Shown piece after piece: positions 11,991 to 25,000 of a stretch of 64,000 nucleotides of DNA. This stretch comes from Bimastos eiseni (taxonomy: Eukaryota; Annelida; Clitellata; Crassiclitellata; Lumbricidae). A model generated the notes under the pieces. The model saw only the letters and a list, made by a program, of their open reading frames with translations, made no database searches and had not been told where the DNA came from. The translations under genes and the position numbers were made by a program. Each line of letters starts with the position of its first letter. Positions within the stretch are counted from its first letter, which is position 1. The stretch is from positions 27,802,911-27,866,910 of the forward strand of contig OY365817.1 of the NCBI GenBank assembly GCA_959347315.1. Reading direction: 5' to 3'.

Positions 11991-13078
11991 GAAGGAGCGC
12001 AATTTCAGGATAATTATTCCATGAATTCATTTTTCATGCAATATCATTTTACTTTAATTCACAATTTAAAACTAAAATTATAGTTGTACAATACAACAAG
12101 AACGTCTTATGGTGACTAATGCATCCTGTTTATTTGTGTATGAAACCTGTTTCTTGCAAGGCATAATTTACTTATGTTTTGTCGTTTGGTCAACAATATC
12201 CATGTTTTTTTCTCCGGAATTTGCGTTGTCACGAGTTGACTGGTGTTTTTTTGGTAGTATTGTGTTGTGGTATTTAAGAATGCAAGTTATAAATATAGTA
12301 AAATTTTAAACCATGCAAAATGGAGACAAAAAATACAAACAGCAAAAAATTTCAGTTTTTTTCTGTCGAGGCAAGAATAATATTCATGAGAAAGGTAGTG
12401 AGTGACGGTAACGATAATAGGCCTATGCCAAGTAGGCTATTAGTGCTTCTAGTTTAGAAGTAACCTAGGAAAAGAAATAGGCTATATTGATTTTTGATTT
12501 AGTATTTGTGTGAAAAGACTTTTATCAGCCATGTCAGACTTCGTCAAAAATTAAACACCAAACAGAGGGCGACGATAATAATCTCTGTCTCACACAGTGC
12601 TTTTAAATTGCAACTACCTTCCCAATTTAATAACAGCACTTGTTATTAATTTTCGTCCTTTGTTGCTCAGTATTCTTTTCACCAGTATATATTGTGCGTA
12701 GTTATATATATATATATATATATATATATTGCCATTAAAATAATAGGTCCATTAATCAATAAAAAAAATGTCAATCAATAATATAAGTTATATTCTCAAA
12801 CAGCCGGATATTGCTTTACATATTCAGTTTTTATTTACTTCTTCCATATAATCATTTATTTGTTCGGTTAGTTGGTTATTTAATTCTAATTTCTTATTGA
12901 GCGGCGTGCGTTCTGTAACTTTGAAAGGTGAAAAATATGACAAAAGCAAAAAAGCAAAACGAAGCGCAGGGTCTTTAACACCTTTTTATTGCTTTGCAGT
13001 CATTCTATAGACACATTAGACGGGGCAGAATCGCTAGCTGTACCATCCACTGCGTCACCATTTCTTGTATGCTCTAGT
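11990..13078. other. Intergenic, AT-rich
   Basis: No motif other than the (TA)n run at 12703-12729. Confidence 0.5.
12703..12729. repeat. (TA)n microsatellite
   Basis: Thirteen TA units in AT-rich DNA. Confidence 0.95.
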
Positions 13079-13165
13079 GGTGTCAGTCTAAACTCTAAAG
13101 CATGAATAAAGGAGGAGAGCGACGCTCGTGGTATTGTTAACACATAGTGTCGCTAAACAGACTCT
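13079..13165 (+). repeat. Dispersed repeat family A
   Basis: TGAATAAAGGAGGAGAGCGA then CATAGTGTCGCTAAACAG. Confidence 0.6.
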
Positions 13166-13224
13166 ACTAAGTATACACCTAGTCTTCAGCTGTGGCATTG
13201 AAGTAGTCATGATTATGGGGAGCT

Positions 13225-13395
13225 TATAAATTCAAATTCTCTACCTTGGCATGTCATGATAGATCACCAGTTCTTTCCCTCGCCGTGTCATCTTCCTACA
13301 TACAGTGTACGGTCAGTGTCCTTATTGTAACTGAGCTACTATGGGGTGCAGTGGAGCAGAGGTTGCGAAAGAAATCTAATGATGTTGCGGAGAAA
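13225..13395 (-). repeat. SINE family C, body fragment
   Basis: Shares CCGTGTCATCTTCC, ACAGTGTACGGTCAGTG and the GGTGCAGTGGAGCAGA stretch with copies at 32.2, 51.6 and 52.7 kb. The tRNA head is not visible. Confidence 0.6.
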
Positions 13396-13582
13396 CAAAT
13401 TCTAGAAATTCTTAAATTCTTTAACGCCTTTATATAGCTTTACATTCGCCTTATATAGTGCTGTAATATGCCCAGCAACTTTTTGTCGACGGCAACGGCC
13501 TCAGTTGTCATAAGCTGCCATTAAACCATTATATTTTAATTATAAGCGCAGCATTTGTTACAAATAACTTGCTGACCGGCTT

Positions 13583-13737
13583 TCAGCTCTTTAAGCGTAA
13601 GTCCCAGGCATTGACAACGGGGGAGGGCGGTTGCTCGTGATATCGTAAATCAAATTTCTTCCATGGCTGGGATTTGAACCCCAGACCTCTCGACTGATAA
13701 TCGCACGCTGACCTCTGCGCCATCGAGAACCAACAAG
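13583..13737 (-). repeat. tRNA-derived SINE with well-kept A and B boxes
   Basis: The reverse complement has TGGCGCAGAGG (A box) and GGGGTTCAAATCCCAG (B box) about 50 nt apart, a typical RNA polymerase III internal promoter. The body continues to about 13583. There is no tRNA cloverleaf good enough for a functional gene. Confidence 0.7.
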
Positions 13738-14186
13738 AACCTGACCTGAGTGGCCCTATATCTATCGTCACAGACCAATTCCTCTATTGGCAGCAACTTT
13801 TCCTCCTCACCCCACTCAGTAAAACCCCATATTTGGCAATCACCCTCTGACAGCATAATGATTCAAGGGAAGCGACACCCTTTCACATTCGGAAAACGTA
13901 GACGGGTTGACTGAGGAACGCCACATATGAAACCCCATGTAGGGCGAAGATGAGCCAGCGGGAGGATAATTGCTCCAAAGACCCGTAATTCACTCCCAAA
14001 GACCCGTCTTGGCTTACATAATCAGCGGGCGTGACCGCTGAAACATATATCGTGATTGGAATCAACGTTTCTGTTGAACCGAGGTAACTGGACCGAAACG
14101 CTGGCAGATCAAGCACACACAATGAAAACGTGACGCACAGCATCTTCTTCACACCTTTTTTACGTTTGTCAAAGATGTTGAAATGA

Positions 14187-14465
14187 CGACCGGGTACCCA
14201 TCGACCCGGGCGGTCGGGTCTCTGGTGCCCGACCGCTCAGATATTTTTTAGGTAATGTAGAAAATTGCTATTTTTTACGGAATGTCGGGCACCCGAGAAT
14301 CGATTTCATTGCCCGATCAGTCAGCCAATATGACCAACGGAATATTTCTGGCATAGGCCTATCTACGTTCATGTAAAATTTCACATTTTACGGAATGTCG
14401 TTACCCGAACACCGATTTCATTACCCGAGTAGTCAGCTTCGGTCGGGTACCCGTTGACAGCCTTA
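14187..14465. mobile_element. 5'-damaged copy of the same hAT-like family
   Basis: The right end reads CGGGTACCCGTTGACAGCCTTA, identical in its last 12 bases to the complete element at 42.7 kb. Internal GTACCCG and 'TTTCATT-CCCGA' modules repeat two to three times. The left terminal repeat is missing or too decayed to see, so the left limit is approximate. Confidence 0.65.
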
Positions 14466-14474
14466 GCAAGAACT

Positions 14475-14560
14475 CAGGCAGTGCCAGTCCCAAGCCTCGA
14501 TAAAGGAGGAGGGCGACGTTAATGATCATTTTTAGCACTGAGTGTCGTTAAACTGCAACT
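14475..14560 (+). repeat. Dispersed repeat family A
   Basis: GTGCCAGTCCCAAGCCTCGA, AAAGGAGGAGGGCGACG, GAGTGTCGTTAAACTGC. Abuts the right end of the damaged hAT-like copy. Confidence 0.7.
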
Positions 14561-14565
14561 ATAAC

Positions 14566-14977
14566 CTCGATACGCTCGATGTATAGACCTACAGTGCTAG
14601 TCCATACCGGGCACCCCTCCACTCCGACGAGAGGGTGGGGTTGATATAGTGTGGTTGAAAGGGGCGGTAGAGAGTCACGATCCCACTGGTCCGACCAATT
14701 AGTGGATTCCTACCCCAGGTGAATTCCAATGCGACCCGATTTAACGCACGACCACTCGTATCCAATTTCGCTCTTTCAAGGAACCCTGGAGCCCCTTCGA
14801 TCAACGACGTTACTCGCCCCCGTCAAAGGGGATTTGTATGTCCTTTGAGGGTGCTGAGCTAGCACGCCCCTACCCTATCGACGCTCCGTCAAAACTGGTG
14901 GGGTAATTGCTAGTAGGCGGGGTCGTCGATCACTGTGTTTATCTAGGCTTTGCTGTCTGCATCATCCTATACATTTG
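14566..14977. other. GC-richer unique block before the CTGT satellite
   Basis: GC-rich for this window with a 71-codon minus-strand frame that I do not recognise. Might be a transposon end, but no terminal repeat was found. Confidence 0.35.
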
Positions 14978-15712
14978 TTGGTTTGTCTGTCGGTCTTCCA
15001 ATCTGTGTGTCTGTCTGTCGGTCTTACAATCTGTGTGTCTGTCTGTCTGTCTGTCGGTCTTCCAATCTGTGTGTGTGTCTGTCTGTGTGTCTGTGTGTCT
15101 GTCTGTGTGTCTGTGTGTCTGTCTGTGTGTCTGTCTGTGTGTCTGTCTGTCTGTCGGTCTTCCAATCTGTGTGTCTGTCTGTCTGTGTGTCTGTGTGTCT
15201 GTCTGTCTGTCTGTCGGTTGGTCTTCCAATCTGTGTGTCTGTCTGTCTGTGTGTCTGTGTGTCTGTCTGTGTGTCTGTGTGTCTGTGTGTCTGTCTGTGT
15301 GTCTGTGTGTCTGTCTGTCTGTCTGTCGGTCTTCTAATCTGTGTGTCTGTCTGTCTGTGTGTCTGTGTGTCTGTCTGTCTGTCTGTCTGTCGGTCTTCCA
15401 ATCTGTGTGTCTGTCTGTCTGTCTGTGTGTCTGTGTGTCTGTCTGTGTGTCTGTGTGTCTGTCTGTCTATCGGTCTTCCAATCTGTGTGTCTGTCTGTCT
15501 GTGTGTCTGTGTGTCTGTCTGTGTGTCTGTGTGTCTGTCTGTCTGTCTGTCTGTCGGTCTTCCAATCTGTGTGTCTGTCTGTCTGTGTGTCTGTGTGTCT
15601 GTCTGTGTGTCTGTGTGTCTGTGTGTCTGTCTGTCTGTCTGTCTGTCTGTCTTCCAATCTGTCTCCCTGTCTTTCACTGTGTGAATCTATTTGTCTGCTT
15701 GTCTGCCTGCCT
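14978..15712. repeat. (CTGT)n/(CTGTGTGT)n satellite with higher-order units
   Basis: About 735 bp of GTCTGTCTGTGTGTCTG-type DNA. A spacer GGTCTTCCAATCTGTG recurs about ten times (near 14991, 15020, 15053, 15154, 15219, 15327, 15391, 15472, 15556, 15647), so the array is built of variable 30-110 bp units. The four-base period keeps every frame open, giving long false ORFs on both strands. Confidence 0.95.
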
Positions 15713-15717
15713 CTTCA

Positions 15718-15916
15718 TTTATCCATCCATCAGTCCATTCGATCCTTCCATCCAAGTATCGAGTGGCGTTACATTACATTTCCATTACATTACATCACAT
15801 ATCCATCCATCCATCCATCCGTCCATCCATCCATCCGTCCATCCGTCCATCCATCCATCCATCCATCCATCCGTCCGTCCGTCCGTCCGTCCGTCCATCC
15901 ATCCATCCATCCATCT
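15718..15916. repeat. (ATCC)n/(GTCC)n microsatellite
   Basis: Two blocks of ATCC with interspersed GTCC separated by ACATTACATTTCC repeats. It directly follows the CTGT satellite. Confidence 0.95.
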
Positions 15917-16085
15917 AAGTCTTTCAGTCGTCCCTCTGTGTGTTCAGTGTCTCTCTTCTCTTCTGTCTGTCTATCCTGATTACACCAATCTTCCACATGA
16001 CTGGTGTCACCCCTGTGTTCACTTCTGAACAAAACTGTAAAAAGGGCGATATCAAATAACAGTTGTATTGTATTGTATTGTGCTG

Positions 16086-16193
16086 CATAACCAGGTAGTA
16101 ACACCACTCATAACCAGGTAGTAACACCACTCATAACCAGGTAGTAACACCACTCATAACCAGGTAGTAACACCACTCATAACCAGGTAGTAG
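16086..16193. repeat. 23-bp minisatellite, about 4.7 copies
   Basis: The unit CATAACCAGGTAGTAACACC-ACT repeats without mismatch through four copies and part of a fifth. A preceding GTATT run abuts it. Confidence 0.95.
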
Positions 16194-16450
16194 CAGTTTC
16201 ATTGCGTTGATGTCCGTTGACTGCAACACAGATGCGATTGGTTGACCTTCCACGATTGGCGTCCAAGAGGTCTAATAGCGACGCATATCGTATTTTAAAG
16301 GTGACTAAAAAGGCTCTGCATTTATCTAAATTTTTCCTTTTACATCTTATCTCCCGTGTTAGAAGTGTTATGATAGACTAATGATAACTCATTAAAATAA
16401 TTATATATCTGTTAGCATCCTTGTCAACAGATTGCCTCCATCGAAAATAC

Positions 16451-16647
<197 letters not shown>

Positions 16648-16756
16648 CTACAAATTAAGCACCATATTTAAAATGGGGCGAAACAAATTGAGATAGGGCG
16701 ACGTCTGTGCGCAACCAATCCTCTGTATATAGAGTCTCTGGTAGTCGGCGCCTGTT

Positions 16757-16830
16757 GCCTAGCGCTCGTGGATAAGCTGGTGCACTGCGCCTCGCTCTAT
16801 CGGAATTTGTAGATTGCGAAAGTTTGAACA
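16757..16830 (+). repeat. Dispersed repeat family B
   Basis: AGCGCTCGTGGATAAGCTGG followed by TGCACTGCGCC. Confidence 0.6.
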
Positions 16831-16931
16831 GGGTCCGAAGCCGCCCCACTTCAAGGGGTGGCCATCGTGACAGCGGGTAAAACAATTTCCAATTTTTCTG
16901 GTCGACGTCATCGCCTGGGGAGAGAGAGGGC

Positions 16932-16957
16932 ACCGAGAGGGATGCCACCCTCTCGGT
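16932..16957. repeat. GC-rich 10-bp stem-loop
   Basis: ACCGAGAGGG and CCCTCTCGGT flank a 6-nt loop within an unusually GC-rich segment (16.85-17.1 kb). No transcript could be assigned. Confidence 0.6.
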
Positions 16958-17233
16958 CGACTGGGTGGCCCAAAAGGAGCGGAGGGTCGACGGATGAAGG
17001 GGGGTTGTCCTCGGCCCAACGACGACAATGGACAACGCAGGTATTAATCAAAGGTGGTTCGGTGGGCAACCACCGGTTGAGACCCCGCAGGGTGATTTAT
17101 TACCCCGTCCAATAACATTCCCACCTACTAGCGGCGGGAGGGAGTAACACTCCCAAGAAAGTTTCCCTCTTAGGTCTAGAGCAGCTATATATTTCACATA
17201 TATGTATATATATATATATGTCTCTCTATGTGG

Positions 17234-17263
17234 ATCAATATATGTATATATACATATATTGAT
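17234..17263. repeat. 30-bp perfect palindrome in TA-rich DNA
   Basis: ATCAATATATGTATA is followed directly by its own reverse complement. Flanking sequence is TATATG-rich and leads into an AAT array. Confidence 0.85.
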
Positions 17264-17318
17264 ACATACATAGTTCTATATACATATGTATATATATATA
17301 GAAAGAGAGAGAGCTACA

Positions 17319-17365
17319 TAATAATGATAATGATAATAATAATAATAACAATAATAATAATAATA

Positions 17366-17415
<50 letters not shown>
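17319..17415. repeat. (AAT)n microsatellite
   Basis: About 97 bp of AAT units with a few TGAT and ACA interruptions. Confidence 0.95.
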
Positions 17416-17416
<1 letters not shown>

Positions 17417-19086
17417 TGTTAATGAGATGGTGCTGATGCTGGATAGATCTGTGGCAACTGCACACCTTTTAAACGCTCTGAAGTGACGCTATGTAGTTGC
17501 TGAGATAGCGTAATCATTATGTTATTCTGAAACGCCCTTAGTCGGCTCTCAAGTCTCAACTCGTCTGTTGGCCAATCAACCTTGTTCCGCACATAATAGT
17601 CTAAAAGTTAACCTACATTGGCTGCCAATGCAAATTTATTGCATACGTCAAATACAGGGTGAGTCAACATCAATGAACCGACTTTGCTTAAATATAACTC
17701 TTCCAATTATTGCAGGTCATTTATACTTAATGCGTATAATAAAAATATTTCACTCTGCTGTCAGTCTTAATTTAAGCAAATGTTAGGAACAGCCCTATCT
17801 GCCACATTTTGTTGTCGTTAGTGACGCAAAATTGCGCCGTTGAAAGCCAATGATCAAGTATTTATACAAATTTTACGAACTGATTAGAGGTTTCATTCGT
17901 TTCAAATGCTTAAAGAGTTGCTTATGCTTATCGAATGGTTTATCAACTTCCAGTCGACTTTATAGGTAATCCGGCATGCAGGTCCTGCGACAGAAATTCA
18001 GGATGCTGCAGAGATCAGTCAAGGGCCTCTTAGACGGAACTGTGACAGTCCCAATATAGATGTTTGCAACTACACACCTTTTAAAGGTTCAGCAAAAACA
18101 TATTAAGTAGCCTACGATAACATTGAGATGCCTGGAGTTTAAGCGCATTGCATAATAACTATAAGTGTCCGTAATTTAAAAGGCACAACTCAAGCTCTGC
18201 ATAAACTGATCATGCTATTTTTCATAACTTGATTACGGGCCCTTGCTTAGCCCTTCAGATGGCCGGGCCTCCGGGCATTTGCCCCTTAATGACCTACTCC
18301 ATTTGACCATCCACTGTTGGCAAAACTGAAACAGACCAATGACCGTGAATTTGTGAGAGAGGGAAACAGAAGTTTGTACGAATCTATATAAAAGGAAAAT
18401 AAACGCACGACCGATAATGTATATGATATTATACTGCAGTTGCTCACTGAGCCCGCCATCCATTCTGTGCTTCTCAATCGTTTTTAATATCATAATAATT
18501 TACTCCCAAAATCACCGAATCATCTAATCTCACAGGCTTCTCATAAAAATGTTTCTTGATCCTTTCAAAACGATGATACTATAAAATTAATACAGAATCA
18601 TCAAATCATCTAGTGTCAAACCTCTTTTAGCAAAAAAGCCCCCAATACAAAAATCACCTAATCCCACAATTGCCTAACCCCATATTCACCTAAACTCCAT
18701 GGCCTCCTAATCACATACAATACATCCGTTCAGGGTGAGGGAGTCCACAGGTGTATTATTAATTTTATTATTAACGATCTTACCTATATAAAAAAAGTAA
18801 ACAATTATCATTAAGCCCATTCGATGCAACAACCTCCTGGGAAAATGTGAGGAAAAATCAAGCTATATTGCAATCAGTAGTTTTATGACTTAAGTAAAAA
18901 TTAATCAGTCACTTAGAGATTATCCTAGAAGCTGTTAATTGTTAATTATTATAATAATTATTATCATTAATTGTCATCAGCACCGGTAAACACAATAGAG
19001 TTGAATGTAAAGCTTTAGTAACATAAATGTTTGAAATGCAAATAAATCATTCTTCTGATGTTTTGCTGACATCGTCATTGATGACA
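17416..19086. other. Intergenic downstream of RETSAT
   Basis: No gene recognised. An 86-codon minus-strand frame (18233-18493) has no visible domain. The RETSAT 3' UTR should occupy part of the right end; TTTATT (AATAAA on the minus strand) occurs near 18765. Confidence 0.45.
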
Positions 19087-22000
19087 TCATTTGGTCTTGG
19101 CCGTCTGCTTCCTCAATTTGACAAGGTCTTCGTACAGGTTGCGGTGAAGGACGGAAGAGGCCGCCATCAGGCCTCCCATCATGGCCCCAACAAAACCACA
19201 GCAGACGACGTCCTGACCTACATAGAGAAACAACACGTTGATGTAAAGGACTGAGGAGGAAAGGCAGGAGGAGGAGGAGAAGGAGGAAAGGGAAGAAGAA
19301 AAGTTATGCTGAGGAAGATTGAGACGACGACGAAAGCTAGGAGGAGGAAAGGAAGGAGAAGATGCAAAGAAAGGAGGAGTAAGAGGAAATGGAGAAGAAT
19401 AAAAAGAGGAAGGAAAGGAGAAGATGGAAAGACAGAAGGAGGAAGAAAGGAAGGAGGAGGAGTGGGAGAGGGAGATGGAAGAGAGTAAGGAGAAGGAAAG
19501 GAAGGAGGAGGAATGGAAGAGAATAAGGGAAGGAATGATAGGAGGAAAATGAGGATGATGAAAAGAAGGAGAGGAGAAATGGAATGACCTCTCACCTGCT
19601 AAGATTAGTCCTGGGATTTCCGTATCTGACCTGAGGTGCATCATGACCTCAGGGCTTCCAAAGCGCTTGGCCGAGTGATCAAGGCCGTAGATCTCTCCCT
19701 TGGGAGCCGCAATGTAGTACTTGTTCGACAGAGGAGTGGCCACATCAAAATACTCCACCTTAGAAATACAAAGGACAACAAAGTGATTCCTCAGTAATAA
19801 CCATCTGGCTTCAAACTAATGCCTATAATAGCCATCCACCCACTATACCACTATCACCATTAGTGATCAGACTCTGTACTCTCACCATTAGATATCTTCT
19901 AAATCCATGTACTTTTAACATGTAACGTATTTACACAACAGGAAATCCTCGCCCTTCATTGGTCAGCTATCTAGGTCATCCGAATAGTGCTAACAAATCA
20001 GAGTCTTGCTCTCAAATCTTGCTTAATTGTTAGATGAGGATTGCACTTAAAAATATGGAATAATAAAAAAATTAATAACACTAAGAGTTACAATAAAGAA
20101 ATAATAACAACAATAATAAAATGATAATTATTACAAGAAAAACAATAATAATAAAAATAACTGAAAATAAATAAATAAACAATAACACCATAATAATAAT
20201 ACAATAATAAGAAGAAGAAAAACACCACCAACAACCTGGGACGCTGGCCCAGACACGCGGCCCTGAACGACCTTATCTGTAGGAGTCTAATCCGTGCAGG
20301 GATCCCCACTGTCAAAGAGGGGTAAGCTTGACCCGATATGATAGTAAAGGACCAGACGGACTCACTCATATACCATGGCGGGCGGGGCTGTGTTTGATAT
20401 GGGATGCGACAGTGTCAGATACAATGGCAACATCGTATCTGACATAAACATCACAAAGAGCGGGCGCAGCGGCCGAGAGGGTGGCGAACCTCAAAACTCA
20501 GAAATACGCCGAGTTAGCCTCCACGCACGTCTTCACACCGGTGGAATTCGAAACCTTTGACCCCATCAATTCCGAAGGCCAAAGCTTCCTTTCAGAACTG
20601 GGACACAGACTGAGCGCCGTCACTGGGGAGCAGAGGGAGACGACTTTCCTCTACCAGCGCATCTCGATGATTATTCAACGCTACAACGCAGTTGCTTTCA
20701 AGGGAACTTTCGCTGCTCAGGAGTCTAACGAGCAGGGCTACTCCGGACGACATCACCATTAATTAACATTGAAGACCATAATAATAATAATAATAGTAAT
20801 AATAATCTCAGAAAAATTATAATAATAATAATAAAATAATAATAATAACAATAAGATAAGAGTTGCTTAGTTGAGATAATGGCGTTTAATAGAAGCACAA
20901 CATTAAAAATACTAGAAATAATAATTGACCTCGCTATTAGATATTTCTAAATAGTTAATAGAAGTGATGATTTGACGAACCTTATCTTCGAGGTGGGGAT
21001 AGTAGGTGAGGACGAGGTCCCACACCTTCCGTCCAAACTTCATCTTGATCGCTTCGTAATCAGACCCACGCTTCTTCACCCTCTCCTGTTCCCACTGACT
21101 GAACCACTTCCAGTTGCCAAGGCTTACGATGGTGCAAACAGACTTTCCTTGGAAAGACAGACGTACAATCAGTTAATATATATGTTTTAAAAGCGAGTAT
21201 AACATTAAGTTGATAAATACTTTTTAGCAGTGATCATTCCAGTTTGTACACCAAAGTGCGATTAGCAATACTTATTTTACTTCCATACACGAATAAAGTT
21301 ACAATACAAACTGTCAAAGGCGCTTGTGCATAATAGTAATTATGACAATTTATATAGCACCATCAGCAGCAGGCTACTTCACTACTTCTATGGCACTTAA
21401 AGGGTGAGTTATCAGCAGAAGCGCAAAGATTGGCAAAGCAGAGTAGTTCAACTGCTTATTGGCTCGGAAATAGCATCAGTGACCTCAAGGCAACTTCAGT
21501 CATACAGAGCCAAGACCGTCATCTGATTTTCTTTCAGTTTGAAGATTATTTTAAATACTTTACAATTTCGAGACCTGGGAAATTCGCTTTGCACTCACAT
21601 TATCAAACCCTAAGAAAGTCTCTAAATTTAAAAATTGGTATAATATTACGTCATACTGAGTTGGACATGATAGATATTTTATCATAGAACCGCATTTACA
21701 CCACAAGTTAAAGGTTTCCAAAAGCTGATTCCCAGGACGATATTTAGCGCCCACAAGGACTCGTGCCCAAGAATCGCCAAGTGGCGCTACATAAATGTTC
21801 GTTAACAATTACCAGGAAAACGCTCGTTGAACGTGGGATCCTTGGCCGAAGGAAACGTGATGAAGACCATCGGAATGTCCGAGTCCATCGCTTCGTCGCT
21901 TGTTTTTTCCAGAAATTCCTCCGTCACGGCGCTCAAGTCATTACTGTTCAACGCAAAAAATATATTTATTGTATTATACCTATTCCTCTACAGAGACTTC

Positions 22001-25000
22001 TCTGAGTCATAGAAGTAATCTACTATAGTTCAGACAACTCTGTTGAGGCGCCTCAAGAGCATTAAGGAAAATGTAAGACAGGTACTTATGCCTGTATATG
22101 AATGCCTCAGAAGCCATAAGGTCCTGAGGTAGGAGTAGTTAAAAAGCACCTCTGGTGGAATCACATTGTATTTACTGATTTCTAATGTGCCTCTCACAGC
22201 ACAGCCTGACAAGAGGTGCTCCTAGTGCAAAAAGTTCCATGATAAAAAAAAAGTCTAAAGAGTAAGGGCAAAACCAGCAGCAATGCCCCAATAAAGATCA
22301 AAGAACAAGTCAGAGAGGCAATATTATAATTCCAAGCAAACGGCCAAGAGACGCATAAGCGTGGTATTGGGCGAGTCCAAGGAACCAAGGGTCTAAAGAA
22401 CGAAGACGATGACGAGAGGCAGCCGAGAGAGGACGGCGGATGAGGTCACAAAGATACCCAATACCCACGCATAACCCAGGAGAAAAGAAGTTTTTAAGTG
22501 GTGTGAGAAAGCACATCTGGAATCCATAAGCAAAGACCATGCACACATCTAAATGTAAACATTACTCATCTAGAGCTTCAGTTGATTTCTGAATTCAAGC
22601 AATAGAAAAACGTCAGACGCTGAGGCACAAAATACCTCGTGTAGGACCAGATGTGCTGCGGCTTCAGTCCGAGCTCCTCCGTCGTTCCATTGAGACCGAC
22701 AAAGAGCGACAGGCAACCAATACCAGACTCCAGTTTGGTTCCAATCAGACGAGAGATACCTACAACCAGACAAAACCACATCTAGGATATTGGATCACCA
22801 CCCTCAAGATTCTTCTCTTCAACTGGGGTTGAGATGGGAACGCTCCTGAGTAGGCAATCTTGAAGGGTCGCCATATAAAACTGCTGCAATAATGATGAAC
22901 CAAACAATCAATCAATCAGTCAACCAAACAGTCAATCAATGAAACTGCGAGACAAGACAATCGAAACCAACCGGATTTCTTGGCGACATCTGGTGACAGA
23001 AGTTTCGTGAAAGTGTTAACGACTCCTGCATCGGATATGATGATCGGAGCAAATAGATCGACAGGGCCCGCAGCACGATCGACTCGGACACCTGTGGAGA
23101 AGAGCATTAAATAACAAGCATTAATTGACTAATTAACCTTTAAGATTGCGTAGGTACGTATAATCTAATCAGGTCAAATGCTCACATCTTACATGATTGT
23201 ACCAGTTGACAAACTCAATGATTGCAAACACGGACACAATCAAGCAAGCATATCAACCGACATAAGGATGACCAGGAAAGCGTCTTATGTGTAATTCCTC
23301 TTGATTGGCATATGCCAATGAACATGGATTTTCATGTAGCATAACCATATGCTACAAGCAAATTTCTCATATTTTTACATTACAAAATCTAAAAATACAT
23401 CACACACATACATTACAGACATAGATTACAAACAAATGTTACAAATATATATTTCAAACATGTGTTAGAAACATATATTACAAGCATCCAATATAAGCAA
23501 ATTTCTCATAATTTTACATTACACAATCTAATTGAACTGGTAACAACAATACATTACACCACATGTTAACACAATACACCTGTAATGATATCTGATGTTA
23601 CAAACCAATTGCTCTTCCTCTGTCGTCTGTTAGAATCTGCGAGACTGGTGCCCTGACAAGCACGCGTCCACCTCCCCGTTCGATCACAGGTATCATGTGG
23701 AATGCGATCTCGCTGGCGCCACCTCTTGGATACGATGCACCAAACAGGTAGTGGTTGACGAGGGCGGCATGAAGGGCAAAACTGCTGCGACTTGGTTCCA
23801 CCCCTTCACAGAAACAGGCGGCATTACTCGAACTCGGATAAACAATGGATTCCAGTCTAAATAAAAATTGGCTTTCCGATATTCTGTTTTGAAAATGAAA
23901 ATTTGACTTTTTATTTACAAAACGACAATTGAACCAACTAAATCACAAATACTGTTGCTATTAGTACTTTCTAGTTACTACTTCCCTTGCAAACTAAGGC
24001 AAAACCAAAAAAATTCATAACAATTGTGCAAACTGCCAAATTAAAAATCTATCCAATTGCGAGTGTTGTATTTGGCAAGCAATCCGAGTGAGGCCATGGC
24101 TATATAATTAACACGCCTGATTTGCAAATTAAAACCAGCAATGCCTCCAGATGATGCAAATACAAATGGCGGTTGTTATCATATCAAGCGCCGGCAAAAT
24201 AAAAATTTCCAAAACTTGAAATTTAACGTACTCTGCCTGCCGAAAATGGTCCCGTTGACCTATAAGTTCGCGTAAACACGTTTCATAAACATTTTCTAAG
24301 CACCAGAGTATTCCGTTTGTGGGATAGAAATTAAACATTTCCACTCTATAGATTAGCTCATTCATCCTTCCTACCGTAATCTCCAAAGCTGTAGGAAAGA
24401 AGTGCCTTGAGGTCGGAATCGTCCGTCAGCTCATCGAGGACTTCTTTGACCGTCCTACGGGCGTAGGCGAAGTATTTCGTCATGTAGTTAATGACACCGG
24501 TCGCTATGAGCAGACGAACTATCCATTTTGGCATCACCTTTACCATCATCAGACCCTTCATGTTGAGACGGATGTCCTGTGAAGGAGGACAACGGATGAT
24601 GTAATGCAATTGAACTGAGACAAGTCCGGAGGATGACCAGATGACGAGAGAACATGTTAGATGACATTAGGGTTCAGAAGGTAGATCATAAGATGGTGTT
24701 GGACTCTGAAGGTCAAGATGACAAGATGATGTCAGGTTCTGTAGGTCAAGATGACATGACGAAGACAGGCTACATAGGACAAGATGACTAGATGAAGTCA
24801 GGTTATTTAGGGCAACATGACTAGATGGTGTTAGGTTAGGTTCCTTAAGTCAAGATGACATGATGAATTTAGCCCCTTTAGGCCAGGCATATCTTGTTTG
24901 AAAAGCACTCTGCCCAACCGTACCCCACAGATGTAATATAATCGAATCACTCACTGTTTTCAAAGAGCTTAAACATAGTTTAGAGGCCCTTTATTGTCAT

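Noticed and set aside
14907..16028. 373-codon plus-strand frame and partner frames on both strands
   Set aside because: Product is only Cys/Val/Leu/Ser then Ile/His/Pro/Ser from CTGT and ATCC repeats; all frames are open because of the four-base period.
19087..19758. 223-aa continuous minus-strand protein as a single exon
   Set aside because: The middle 126 codons are a GT-AG polypyrimidine intron; both ends are RETSAT exons whose phases join when it is removed.
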